Shown: positions 38,801 through 45,567 of the stretch, in pieces
How positions within the stretch are numbered: position 1 is the first letter of the stretch
Layout of the letters: every line of letters starts with the position of its first letter
Origin: Clostridia bacterium
GTDB lineage: Bacteria > Bacillota > Clostridia > Christensenellales > Aristaeellaceae
Direction of reading: 5' to 3'
DNA length: 49,145 nucleotides
Assembly (NCBI GenBank): GCA_017534885.1
Contig: JAFXVR010000054.1
Location: forward strand, 1 to 49,145
Made by a program: the position numbers and the translations under genes
Notes under the pieces: model-generated
Seen by the model: only the letters and a program-made list of their open reading frames with translations
Database searches by the model: none
Told to the model about the DNA's origin: nothing

Positions 38801-41538
38801 TCCAGCAGGCTCTGGCCCTTCTGTTTCCAGGCGTCCGCCAGATCTGCCGCGCCGTCCGCGCCCGCATTGGTCAGGGCCTCAATGGCCTCGTCATACTTGC
38901 CTTCGTCCAGCAGGGCCCGGCCCTTATCCAGCCAGGCGGCCCGCAGGTTGGCCATGGCCTGGCCCTGGGCTTCGGCATAGGCTTCGATGGCCGCATCCAG
39001 TCCGGTGAGGTCGATGTCCGCGGAGGGCTGGCCATCCTCGCCCGCCTGCACCTTCGCGATCTCCTCCGCGCTGTCCTCGCCCGCCTGGGCGAAGGCCGCC
39101 ACGGCTTCCTCCAGATTGCCGGCCTGAGCCAGGGCAACGCCCTTCAGGTGCCAGGCGCGCTGAAGGCTCGCGCTGGCGCTTTCACCCGCCTCGGTGAAGG
39201 CCGCGATGGCTTCGTCATACATGCCCTTGGCCAGCAGGGTCTCACCCTTGGCCGTCCAGGCTTCCACCAGCAGCTCCGCGCCGCCCTGACCTGCCTGCTG
39301 CAGGGCGGTGATGGCCTCGTCCACCTGACCCAGGCTGAACAGCGCCGTGCCCTTGGCTAAGAAGGCCGCCTCGATCTGCTCCTGCACCCCCGCCTGACGG
39401 TAGGCCGCGATGGCCCCGTCATGGTCGCCGGCGGCCAGCAGCGCGCTGCCCTTGCTGATATAAGCGCTGTTGATCTCGTCCTCATGGCCCTCACCCGCCT
39501 TGCCCCAGGCGGTGATGGCCTCGTCATAGCTGCCCGCGCCGGCCAGCGCCGCAGCCTTGGCGGCCCAGGCGGCCAGTACCTTGTCCGCGGCTTCGTCTCC
39601 CGCCTCGGCATAGGCCGCGATGGCCTCGTCATACTTGCCTTCGCTCAGCAGGGCGTCGCCCTTGCTGCCCTGTGCGCCCGCCAGATCCGCCGCCGCGTCT
39701 TCACCCGCCAGGCGGAAGGCCGCGATGGCCTCGTCATACTTGCCCTCGCCCAGCAGCGCCTGACCCTTGGCCAGATAAGCCGCCTGCGTCAGGACCGCGC
39801 TGTTTTCGCCCGCCTGCGCAAAGGCGGTGACGGCCTCGTCGTAGCTCCCGGCCTGCAGCAGGGACTGACCCTTGGCCGCCCAGGCCGCTTCCGCCATGGA
39901 CGCGCCTTCCGCGCCGCCCTGGGCGAAGGCCGCGATGGCCTCGTCGTATTTATTTTCACCCATCAGCGCCTGACCCTTGATGCGCCAGGCCGCCTCCAGG
40001 TCGCCCGCGGCGGCTTCGCCGCCCTTGCTCAGGGCACTGATCGCCTCATCCGTCTTGCCCTCGGCCAGCAGCGCCAGACCCTTTTCCCGGCTGGCCCGCT
40101 CCGCGCCCTCGGTGTTGCCCGCGGTGGTGTAGGCCGCGATGGCGTCATCCGCCTTGCCTTCGGCCAGCAGCGCATCGCCCTTGGCCGTCCAGGCGGCCTG
40201 CAGGGTCTCCGCCCCGGCCTCGCCCGCGTTGGCCAGCGCCGCGATGGCGTCGTCGATGCTGCCGCCTTCCAGCAGCGCCTTGCCCTTGCTGAGCCAGGCC
40301 GCCTGCAAGTGCGCCGCGGCGCGCTCGCCCGCCTGCTCAAAGGCCGCGATGGCGCTGTCGTGGTCGCCCGCCGCCAGCAGGGCCTCGCCCTTCAGGTTCC
40401 AGGCATCCTCCATCTGGGTGCCCACTGTTTCCCCGGCCTCGGTGAAGGCCGCAATGGCGCCCTCGTAATCCCCCGCAGCCAGCAGGGCCGCGCCCTTCTG
40501 CTGGAAAGCTTTGCGCAGCGCCGGTTTGGCCGCCTCGCCGCCCTCCTTCAGGAAGTCCAGCGCCTGATCGTAATCTCCCGCGGCCAGCAGTTCTTCACCC
40601 TTGAGCCGCTTCGCCTCAGTCAGCGCCGCCGCGCCGGTCTCCCCGGCGGAGGTCAGGGCCTCGATGGCCGCATCGTAATCGCCGGATGCCGTCAGCGCCT
40701 CGCCCTTGCCCAGCCAGGCCGCTGAAAGGTCTTCCGCCGCGTCCGCGCCCGCCTTGCCGAGGGCCTCGATGGCCGCGTCAAAGTCCGCCGCCTCCAGCAG
40801 GGTCTTGCCCTTGCCGTGCCAGGCGGCGTTCAGGCTGTCCGCCGCGTCCTCGCCCGCCAGGTTCAGCGCCTCGATCGCGCCGTCCCAGTCGGAGCCTTCC
40901 AGCAGCGCCTTGCCCTTGGCCAGGTAGGCGGAAGCCACCTCCGCCGCGCTGCCCTCCCCGGACAGGCCTAAGGCTTCGATGGCCGCGTCGTACTGACCCT
41001 CCGCCAGTAGCGCCTTGCCCTTGGCCAGGTAGGCTGAAGCGACTTCCGCCGCGCTGCCCTCCCCGGACAGGCCTAAGGCTTCGATGGCCGCGTCGTACTG
41101 GCCCTCCGCCAGCAGCGCCTTGCCCTTGGCCAGGTAGGCTGAGGCGACCTCCGCCGCGCTGCCCTCCCCGGACAGGCCCAGAGCTTCGATGGCCGCGTCA
41201 TACTGGCCCTCTGCCAGCAGCGCCTTGCCCTTGGCCAGGTAGGAGGCCTGCACCCTGTCGGTCAGTCCGGCCTGCTCGAAGGCGGTCACGGCCTCGTCAT
41301 AGGAGCCGGCTTTCAGCAGGCTTTCGCCCTTGGCCGCGTATGTATCCCCGATGCGGGCCTGCGCGTCCTTGAAGCCGCCCAGGTCGCTGAAGACCCCCGC
41401 CGCCTGGTCATACTGCCCCTCAGCCAGCAGCTTTTCCGCTTCGTTGTAGCGCATGTTGGGCACGATCACCTTCCAGATGACCAAACCCAAAGCAACCACC
41501 AGCACAAGCGCCAGCACCGCAATCCACTTTTTCTTCAT
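32839..41538 (-). CDS. Giant membrane-anchored TPR-repeat protein with C-terminal DUF6273-like domain
   Basis: The protein has 2899 residues. It starts MKKKWIAVLALVLVVALGLV, a basic start and one membrane segment (about 6-26) without a clear cleavage site, so the rest is expected outside the membrane. I count about 69 TPR-like helix pairs. Most are 35 residues with the pattern KGxALLxxGxYDxAIxAxxxAGE; 13 consecutive ones are 49 residues because of an inserted loop (KDAETNHVDGSTDADITAYD). A domain of about 220 residues ends the protein (VRFGRYEQDG, ALEWIVLGKNG, CWRSSLLRTWLNG, SAWWLRTM, GIRPALWVNL), matching the DUF6273 pattern. GGGAGG precedes the ATG. It is monocistronic. The function is unknown; a long scaffold or spacer carrying the terminal domain is inferred. 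Confidence 0.88.
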   Translation of the reverse strand: MKKKWIAVLALVLVVALGLVIWKVIVPNMRYNEAEKLLAEGQYDQAAGVFSDLGGFKDAQARIGDTYAAKGESLLKAGSYDEAVTAFEQAGLTDRVQASYLAKGKALLAEGQYDAAIEALGLSGEGSAAEVASAYLAKGKALLAEGQYDAAIEALGLSGEGSAAEVASAYLAKGKALLAEGQYDAAIEALGLSGEGSAAEVASAYLAKGKALLEGSDWDGAIEALNLAGEDAADSLNAAWHGKGKTLLEAADFDAAIEALGKAGADAAEDLSAAWLGKGEALTASGDYDAAIEALTSAGETGAAALTEAKRLKGEELLAAGDYDQALDFLKEGGEAAKPALRKAFQQKGAALLAAGDYEGAIAAFTEAGETVGTQMEDAWNLKGEALLAAGDHDSAIAAFEQAGERAAAHLQAAWLSKGKALLEGGSIDDAIAALANAGEAGAETLQAAWTAKGDALLAEGKADDAIAAYTTAGNTEGAERASREKGLALLAEGKTDEAISALSKGGEAAAGDLEAAWRIKGQALMGENKYDEAIAAFAQGGAEGASMAEAAWAAKGQSLLQAGSYDEAVTAFAQAGENSAVLTQAAYLAKGQALLGEGKYDEAIAAFRLAGEDAAADLAGAQGSKGDALLSEGKYDEAIAAYAEAGDEAADKVLAAWAAKAAALAGAGSYDEAITAWGKAGEGHEDEINSAYISKGSALLAAGDHDGAIAAYRQAGVQEQIEAAFLAKGTALFSLGQVDEAITALQQAGQGGAELLVEAWTAKGETLLAKGMYDEAIAAFTEAGESASASLQRAWHLKGVALAQAGNLEEAVAAFAQAGEDSAEEIAKVQAGEDGQPSADIDLTGLDAAIEAYAEAQGQAMANLRAAWLDKGRALLDEGKYDEAIEALTNAGADGAADLADAWKQKGQSLLEAGDTDGAISALVNAGEGAAAELADAWKRKGEALLEAGDTDGAIAALTNAGEAGKEALATAWEKKGEGLLAGEDYDGAIAALTNAGEGGKEALADAWKGKGESLLEAGDTDAAIEALTNAGEAGKEALATAWEKKGEALLADSDYEGAIAALTNAGEAGKEALADAWKGKGESLLEAGDTDAAIEALTNAGEGAAAALADAWKRKGESLLEAGDTDGAIAALANAGETGKEALASAWEKKGAALLAEGNYDEAISALTNAGEQGAEALADAWKGKGEKLLEAGDTDGAIAALTNAGERTADSLATAWEKKGDALLDSEDYDAAIQAFTQAGETAKASLAKAWKGKGEKLLAEGKLDEAIEALGYGGDGAAEALADAWKQKGEALQAAGDLDGAIAALANAGSAGAEALQAAYQQKGEQLLEGGDADAAIAALTNAGEGAADKLAEAWKRKGTALLEGGSFDEAIAAFTSAGDSEGLSQAYKAKGDSLLAQGSYDDAADAYQKAGDAAQTAAAYTAKGDSLLEEGSYDEAISAYYQAGEGAADKLSAAWAAKGAKLAEGGSLDEAITAYTAAGEAYKDQLASVWEQKGDGLLAAADYDSAIEAFRHAGSSAKEQIAYSDKGDALLGEGKYNEAIEAFKHAGEAADSSLRAAYDAKGTALLADGDYDGAIEAYTSAGEAYAENLSKAYDAKGTALLAEDKYDDAIEAYANAGEAYAENLSKAYDAKGTALLDGGDYDGAIEAYTSAGEAYDGNLRKAYDAKGTALLAEDKYDDAIEAYANAGEAYAENLNKAYDAKGTALLDGGDYDGAIEAYTSAGEAYDANLRKAYDAKGTALLAEDKYDDAIEAYANAGEAYAENLSKAYDAKGTALLDGGDYDGAIAAYTNAGEAYDANLRKAYDAKGTAMLAEDKYDDAIEAYANAGEAYAENLSKAYDAKGTALLDGGDYDGAIEAYTSAGETYDANLRKAYDAKGTALLAEEKYDDAIEAYANAGETYDANLRAAYAAKGAALLAEDKYDDAIEAYANAGETYDGNLRAAYAAKGAALLKDAETNHVDGSTDADITAYDLAIEALTTAGETYTTDLNAAYAAKGAALLKDAETNHVDGSTDADITAYDLAIEALTTAGADYTTDLNAAYAAKGAALLKDAETNHEDGSTDADITAYDLAIEALTTAGADYATDLNAAYAAKGAALLKDAETNHVDGSTDADIAAYDLTIEALTTAGEAYATDLNAAYAAKGAALLKDAETNHEDGSTDADITAYDLAIEALTTAGADYATDLNAAYAAKGAALLKDAETNHADGSTDADITAYDLAIEALTTAGADYATDLNAAYAAKGAALLKDAETNHVDGSTDVDITAYDLAIEALTTAGADYTTDLNAAYAAKGVALLKDAEANHEDGSTDADIAAYDLAIEALTTAGEAYKTDLNAAYAAKGVALLKDAETNHVDGSTDADIAAYDLAIEALTTAGEAYATDLNAAYAAKGAALLKDAEINHEDGSTDADITAYDLAIEALTTAGADYTTDLNAAYAAKGAALLKDAETNHVDGSTDADITAYDLAIEALTTAGADYATDLNAAYAAKGAALLKDAETNHVDGSTDADITAYDLAIEALTTAGADYTTDLNAAYSAKGAALLKDADANHVKGETEADHAAYDLAIGVIRQAGDEYQAQVDEAFDRKGTALLDDEAYDDAISAYETAGELYTEHLKGAWYAKGDALNKAEEYGEAAACYLNAGDYLDAADKRIENLYLNGKKLTEAGEYTAAYDENFALIGDYKDTKEIVDGNRGLTMARRHYEFGVGKTVRFGRYEQDGVNGNGKEALEWIVLGKNGDEVLLLSRKVLDIRSYFDGDGAKNPCWRSSLLRTWLNGNFLMGSFSLEEKGAIVTVTHSADDRSQPSATVADQVFLLSREELDTYLAEAEARVAGTTAVSTTKGVWRSMDGTSAWWLRTMADGINCQAVSTTGTIIERNAHQAQSGIRPALWVNLQVDIF
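33794..35704 (-). repeat. Tandem array of thirteen 147-bp coding repeats
   Basis: Within the giant gene, 13 consecutive 49-codon units share most residues; the core is KGAALLKDAETNHxDGSTDA. 13 x 147 gives exactly this span. The variable positions (HVDG, HEDG or HADG; ADYT, ADYA or EAYA) recur in a mixed order, and the last unit has diverged (KDADANHVKGETEADH). Such near-identity suggests recent expansion or gene conversion. Confidence 0.88.
35705..36859 (-). repeat. Array of eleven 105-bp repeats with 210-bp higher order
   Basis: Eleven 35-codon units (11 x 105 bp) follow each other. Most alternate between a DGGDYDGAIEAYTSAGE type and an AEDKYDDAIEAYANAGE type, giving a 70-codon super-repeat. 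This points to amplification of a unit pair, after the single unit had already duplicated. Confidence 0.85.
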
Positions 41539-41629
41539 ACCAACGGACCTCCCGACTCCCGCGGCTCAGCCCCGGGCTGATTCGGACCTTTGATCTGAAC
41601 CCATAAAAGGGCACAAATTCTCATCTATC

Positions 41630-41658
41630 ATTTTAATGCGAATCCCGTTGATTGTCAA
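41630..41658 (-). promoter_or_regulatory. Promoter of the giant TPR gene
   Basis: On the minus strand TTGACA (41658-41653) and TAAAAT (41635-41630) are 17 bases apart, about 90 bases before the start codon. The -35 box falls in or next to the left edge of the ISAs1-family remnant, so the insertion may have built or changed this promoter. Confidence 0.7.
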
Positions 41659-41999
41659 GGAAGAATCGACAAGACGGGTGAAGGGAAAAACGGAAAAAAC
41701 AGTTCTTCCGCAGAAAATGCAGCGTTCGCATTGGAGTATCGAGAATTCTCTGCATTGGTCTCTTGATGTGAAGTTTGCAGAAGACAGCGCTCACGTCCGC
41801 CTTGGCAATGCCGCCGTTGTTCTCAACACTTTCCGCAAGCTCGTGACGCAGCTCCTCAAAGCTGACACATCCTTCAAAGTCAGCGTTCAGTCGAAACTCC
41901 TTCGCTGCGCCTGGGATTTCAATTATGCCCTCAGCGTCCTGAGTGACTGCACCTTCCCTGCGGGTTTGGGTCCGGGGGCTGGTCCGTAAGCGATTGCCC
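41636..41999 (+). mobile_element. ISAs1-family insertion sequence, 3' remnant
   Basis: The plus-strand frame ending at 41989 encodes the C-terminal part of an ISAs1 (H-repeat-like) transposase: RSHWSIENSLHWSLDVKF, EDSAHVRLGNAAVVLNTFRKLV and CAWDFNYALSVL are family blocks, including the conserved Glu of the catalytic triad. Clear similarity starts near 41720; the first two thirds of the gene are missing. The stop overlaps the terminal sequence gtccgtaagcgattgccc (about 41982-41999), which matches the ends of the three MITE-B elements. It is inactive. Its base composition is more AT-rich than that of its neighbours. Confidence 0.8.
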
Positions 42000-42020
42000 C
42001 CCGTCCCGCGCCGGCCGCTA

Positions 42021-42049
42021 TTGAAAAATGTACCCATCTCGTGTATAAT
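42021..42049 (+). promoter_or_regulatory. Promoter of the interrupted gene
   Basis: TTGAAA (42021-42026) and the full-consensus TATAAT (42044-42049) are 17 bases apart, 80 bases before the GTG start at 42129. It would still drive transcription of the broken gene. Confidence 0.75.
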
Positions 42050-42128
42050 CATGGAGAAAACAGACGCATGGGAATGATGGACGGGCATAAAAGGCCTTTT
42101 GGCCGAAGAGAGCGGGGGTGAATCCAAA

Positions 42129-44048
42129 GTGGCTGAGCTTGCCCGGGATGATCATGTCATCAAAGGGAAGATCCTGACCGCGGGGCGCGGCGCCGTCGCG
42201 TATTCATATCAGGCCGTTGAGGTGACGGAGCTTTTCATGGAGCTGCACAGCGAGATGGACCGGCTGGGCTATATCGGTCGGCTGCGCACCATCCCCCACT
42301 ATGGAACGCTCAGGGTCAGGGCAAATCTCGACCACAGCCGCTACGATTACGTCTGCCAGTAAATCTACCTTCACAACCTGGCTAAAAAGGTCATGAAGGG
42401 CGATCGGATGCTGCATTCTTACAACAATGATTCGGATGTCAAAAGGCCGCTTTCATGAACTGAGCCACGACTGGTTGTGGAAGACAGCGGAAATCACCAC
42501 AACCAGTCGTGGCTCTAAGGTTGAAATCGCCCTTTTGTCACCCTTACCAACAATCAGATTCATTTGGACGCTGACACCTGTTTCTCCGTTCTTGACGCCG
42601 TTGAAATCCTGGCCCTCGCCACCAATATCGGCCAGTTCCGGAACACCTTTGCCGCGTCGCAGGCGGCAGTGCGCCTGTGCGGAGCGTCTGAACGCTATGG
42701 TGAAAGCCTGTATTTCGCCGTGGATGATGAGCGGTACCGCACGGCCGTGGATGAGGCGGTGCAAAAGCAGTCGGACGGACACTTCTGCGTGATCAACGCG
42801 CTGATCCTCCTGGAACGGTGCGATCACTCCCTGCCCTCGGTCAGGGCGGCCAGAGAGCTGCTCTTCATGTACCTGGGCGGGGAAACAGTGATCCCCCAGG
42901 AAAAGAAGGATTCCATCCTCTACCTGTTCAGACAGATCAGGGATATCACCTATCTCCAGAGCGATCTGCCCTGCGCGGCCGTCCCCATGCGGATCATGAG
43001 CGACAGCCAGTCCATCGCCTCTCTGCTGCGGCAATTGTTCTCCCTCTATAACAACGCCTCCGTCGCCCTGCAGATGATCTCCGCCCTCAAAAAGCTGCTG
43101 GATGACGCTCTGTACTGCGATCCCGCGGTCGTGATCCGCAACGAGGTGATCATCCGGAAGATGATCCGCAGCGCGGAAGGCGAGGCACATCAGCAGCAGG
43201 ACTGGGAGTCCCTGATTCTTTCGGCTGATTCGGCGTTCAACCGGACTTACACCAGCATCAGGTTCCCCACGGACGGCGTATGCCTGAAGCTGACCTGTCC
43301 GGATCGAGCCGCCGCCGAACAGCTTGAAAAGAAGATCAGGCGCATCAGGGGCTGCTTCGTGGCTGCTTATTCCCGCGCACACGGCATAACAACCCTGCTG
43401 GTCGGCCTGAGCAAAAAGCATTCAGGCAAAGCGGCGGCAGCTTTCCGCGTTCTGAAGCTTGTGGCAAACGAGAGCGGAAAAACCGCCCGGGAGGACAGCC
43501 CCCACCTTCTGCTGGCGGCGAAGTTCTTCCTGCATTACCTGTTGGCGGAAAGCAGCGTCAACATCAATCCGTATGAGCGTCACGGCGAGTGCCTGTTCGC
43601 GGCGCGCGGCCATGTCCGGCGGACGGCTGAGCTGAAAAAGCGGATTGACTGCATGCGGGACAACCCGGATCAGAAGCACGAGGCCGAGGTCATCCTCTCC
43701 TACCTGTGCAATGACAGGAAGGATGATCTGTGCATTGTCATTCCGTCCAGCATTGTGGCCGGTGATCCGGAAAGCGGAGTGCAGCTGGCGGAGTTTGACG
43801 GCATGCTGGTGTACCCGAATCGCGCGGATTCGCAGGTTGTGTTCTTTGAATCGAAGAATCGCAGCTTTAAGCCGTCACGCGCCAGGAGAGCCCTCATCAG
43901 GAAATTCACGGCGCTGGCCATCCCGTGCGAGGAAGGGAGAATCATCACGAAGGAAAAGGACGCCTGGTGCCATTATACCGTGCGCAGGCAAAACAGCGGC
44001 TGCCCCTCCGTGGCCCACAAAACGCCAGCGGATAAGCGGCCGGAATAA
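42129..44048 (+). pseudogene. Interrupted gene with PD-(D/E)XK nuclease-like C-terminus
   Basis: A GTG start at 42129 follows GGGGGTG. The frame reads VAELARDDHVIKGKILTAG, reaches a TAA at 42361, and continues in phase (IYLHNLAKKVMKGDRMLHSYNN) to the MITE at 42429. Removing that 120-bp element and one 6-bp duplication restores an open frame (SYNN-QIHLDADTCFSVLDAVEIL) to 44048, about 597 residues. The C-terminal part has EFDGMLVYP (Asp codon at 43797) and FFESKNR (Glu 43848, Lys 43854), the spacing of a PD-(D/E)XK nuclease core. The family is not recognised. A leftover C-terminal protein could start at TTG 42564. Two independent lesions argue for a pseudogene. Confidence 0.7.
42429..42548. mobile_element. 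120-bp palindromic MITE, copy 2
   Basis: It is identical to copy 1 (157-276) except for one base (T instead of G at 42527, in the right outer arm). It is flanked by the 6-bp direct repeat aacaat (42423-42428 and 42549-42554), different from the repeat around copy 1, which marks an independent insertion. Its insertion point is inside the gene 42129-44048, where it introduces a stop at about 42455. Confidence 0.85.
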
Positions 44049-44137
44049 GCGGCTGACACAGCCGGCGCGAGACAGAACAACATGAAGCCAGCCCCGGAAC
44101 GGGCAGCTTGGCATGATGATACGGAGGAGTTACAGGG

Positions 44138-45058
44138 ATGAAAGATTCTCAGATATCGAAAAATGGCGTGCTGAAGAAGTACCGTGGCCATGGCGGACAT
44201 GCGATCCTACCGGACGGCGTAACCAGTATTGGCGAAGATGCTTTTCGCTGCTGCACCGGCCTGACAGGCGTCACGATCCCGAACAGCGTCACCAGCATTG
44301 GCAGACATGCTTTCGAGAACTGTACACGCCTGACCAGCATCACCATCCCGGACAGCGTCACCAGCATTGGTGAATTTGCGTTCTATTACTGTACGGGTCT
44401 GACGGGCGTCACCATCCCGAGCAGTGTCACCAGTATCGGCAGCGGCGCTTTCTATTGCTGCGCCGGCTTGACCAACATCACGATCCCGGGCAGCGTCACC
44501 AGCATTAGCGACTATGCTTTCTCCGGCAGCGCCGGCCTGACCGTCCTTGCCATCCCGGACAGCGTCACCAGCATTGGCAGCTATGCTTTCTCTGGCTGCG
44601 CTGGCCTGACCTCCATCATCCTCCCGGGCAGCGTTACCAGCATTGGCGACTATGCTTTCGAAAACTGCGCCGGTCTGACCGGTATCGCCCTCCCGGACAG
44701 CGTCACCGGCATAGGCAAGCATGCTTTCGAGGGCTGCACTGGTCTGACCAGCATCATCATCCCGAATCGTGTGACAAGCATTGGCGATGGCACTTTCCAG
44801 AATTGCACCAGTTTGACCAGTATCACCCTCCCGGACAGCGTCACCAGCATTGGCAGCTATGCTTTCTCCGGCTGCACCGGCCTAACTGTCCTCACCCTCC
44901 CGGACAGCGTCACCAGCATTGGCGACAGCGCTTTCGAGAACTGCGCTAGCCTCGCCGCCATCACCATACCGGACAGCGTAACCGACATGGGCGATGATGC
45001 TTTCTCTGGCTGCCAATCTCTCCAAACCATTCCCATTTCAAGAAAGCCCCTGCCCTGA
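44138..45058 (+). CDS. BspA-like leucine-rich repeat protein
   Basis: The protein has 306 residues and is nearly all repeat: about twelve 23-residue units of the type ITIPDSVTSIGxxAFxxCxGLTS (LRR_5, Treponema/Bacteroides BspA type), residues about 20-295. It has no signal peptide and no anchor; it begins MKDSQISKNGVLKKY. Repeats of this type usually mediate surface binding, but this copy looks cytoplasmic or has lost its export part. GGAGG lies about 10 bases before the ATG. The 69-bp DNA repeats are similar enough to recombine. It follows the broken nuclease-like gene by 89 bases. Confidence 0.85.
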   Translation: MKDSQISKNGVLKKYRGHGGHAILPDGVTSIGEDAFRCCTGLTGVTIPNSVTSIGRHAFENCTRLTSITIPDSVTSIGEFAFYYCTGLTGVTIPSSVTSIGSGAFYCCAGLTNITIPGSVTSISDYAFSGSAGLTVLAIPDSVTSIGSYAFSGCAGLTSIILPGSVTSIGDYAFENCAGLTGIALPDSVTGIGKHAFEGCTGLTSIIIPNRVTSIGDGTFQNCTSLTSITLPDSVTSIGSYAFSGCTGLTVLTLPDSVTSIGDSAFENCASLAAITIPDSVTDMGDDAFSGCQSLQTIPISRKPLP

Positions 45059-45092
45059 CTCTGCCTCCCCCCTGTCCCCCTCAAATTCCCTC

Positions 45093-45121
45093 TTGCAATC
45101 CCCGCTCATCTGTGCTATACT
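45093..45121 (+). promoter_or_regulatory. tRNA-Val promoter
   Basis: TTGCAA (45093-45098) and TATACT (45116-45121) are separated by 17 bases, ending 23 bases before the tRNA. Confidence 0.75.
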
Positions 45122-45144
45122 TCCCTTGCTTCCACGGAAGAGAT

Positions 45145-45218
45145 GGGGTTGTAGCTCAGTTGGTTAGAGCGTCACGTTGACATCGTGGAGGTCGGAGGTT
45201 CGAGACCTCTCAACCCCA
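45145..45218 (+). tRNA. tRNA-Val (anticodon GAC)
   Basis: The full cloverleaf is readable: acceptor GGGGTTG (45145-45151) with CAACCCC (45211-45217); D arm GCTC/GAGC; anticodon stem TCACG/CGTGG with loop TTGACAT, anticodon GAC at 45179-45181; variable AGGTC; T arm GGAGG-TTCGAGA-CCTCT; discriminator A. CCA is not encoded. tRNA genes are common integration sites; the decayed recombinase module starts about 350 bases downstream, but I found no second copy of the tRNA 3' end in the window. Confidence 0.97.
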
Positions 45219-45225
45219 CTTTCCG

Positions 45226-45257
45226 ACCACCCTGACCCGATACGGGATCAGGGTGGT
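45226..45257 (+). terminator. Terminator of tRNA-Val
   Basis: The arms accaccctga (45226-45235) and tcagggtggt (45248-45257), with an inner ccc/ggg pairing, are followed by TACTTTTT. Confidence 0.85.
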
Positions 45258-45390
45258 TACTTTTTGTCCGGAAAGCCGCTGTTCATAAGGGTTTCTCGAT
45301 TGTTCACGTAGGCTCACACTTCTCCGGATTCACGCCCGGATGGGTGATTTTTTCGTTTTGGAGGACTATGGGCCTACGGGAAGGCCCTTT

Positions 45391-45510
45391 CCCGTAGGCT
45401 TGAAGGGGTTTCCCGTAGGCTTATAACGGCTTCCCGTAGGCTTATAAGGGCTTTCCCGTAGGCTTATAGAGACTTCCCCGTAGGCTTATAGAACCTTCCC
45501 CGTAGGCCTA
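45391..45510. repeat. Iteron-like array of six 21-22 bp direct repeats
   Basis: The word CCCGTAGGC recurs at 45391, 45412, 45433, 45455, 45477 and 45499, steps of 21, 21, 22, 22 and 22 bases. The shared unit is about TTCCCGTAGGCTTATARRG. An inverted partial copy (gcctacgggaa, 45372-45382) precedes the array. There is no spacer variety as in CRISPR and no open frame kept across the units. A spacing of two helical turns suggests a protein-binding array. The region 45258-45525 has no gene. Confidence 0.75.
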
Positions 45511-45525
45511 TAAGGCCGCCACCAT

Positions 45526-45550
45526 AGAAAAAGGGCGGTCAAGCCGCCCG
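45526..45550 (-). terminator. Terminator of the recombinase operon
   Basis: On the minus strand GGGCGG (45549-45544) and CCGCCC (45538-45533) form a 6-bp stem with a 5-base loop, followed by TTTTTC. It lies 18 bases after the recombinase stop. Confidence 0.75.
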
Positions 45551-45567
45551 AAAAACATAGCCCGAAA

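Noticed and set aside
41633..42127. A 164-codon minus-strand frame over the IS remnant
   Set aside because: The plus strand encodes clear ISAs1 transposase blocks and a terminal repeat; the minus frame is its shadow.
42427..42792. A 121-codon open frame across the 120-bp MITE
   Set aside because: It reads through the palindrome and then out of phase with the nuclease-like gene; no ribosome site and no recognisable domain.
45391..45510. CRISPR array
   Set aside because: The units are contiguous with only a few variable bases between conserved words; there are no unique spacers of 28-40 bases and no cas gene in the window.
45145..45567. attL/attR-type duplication of the tRNA-Val 3' end
   Set aside because: I looked for a second copy of the tRNA 3' portion on both strands and did not find one in the window.
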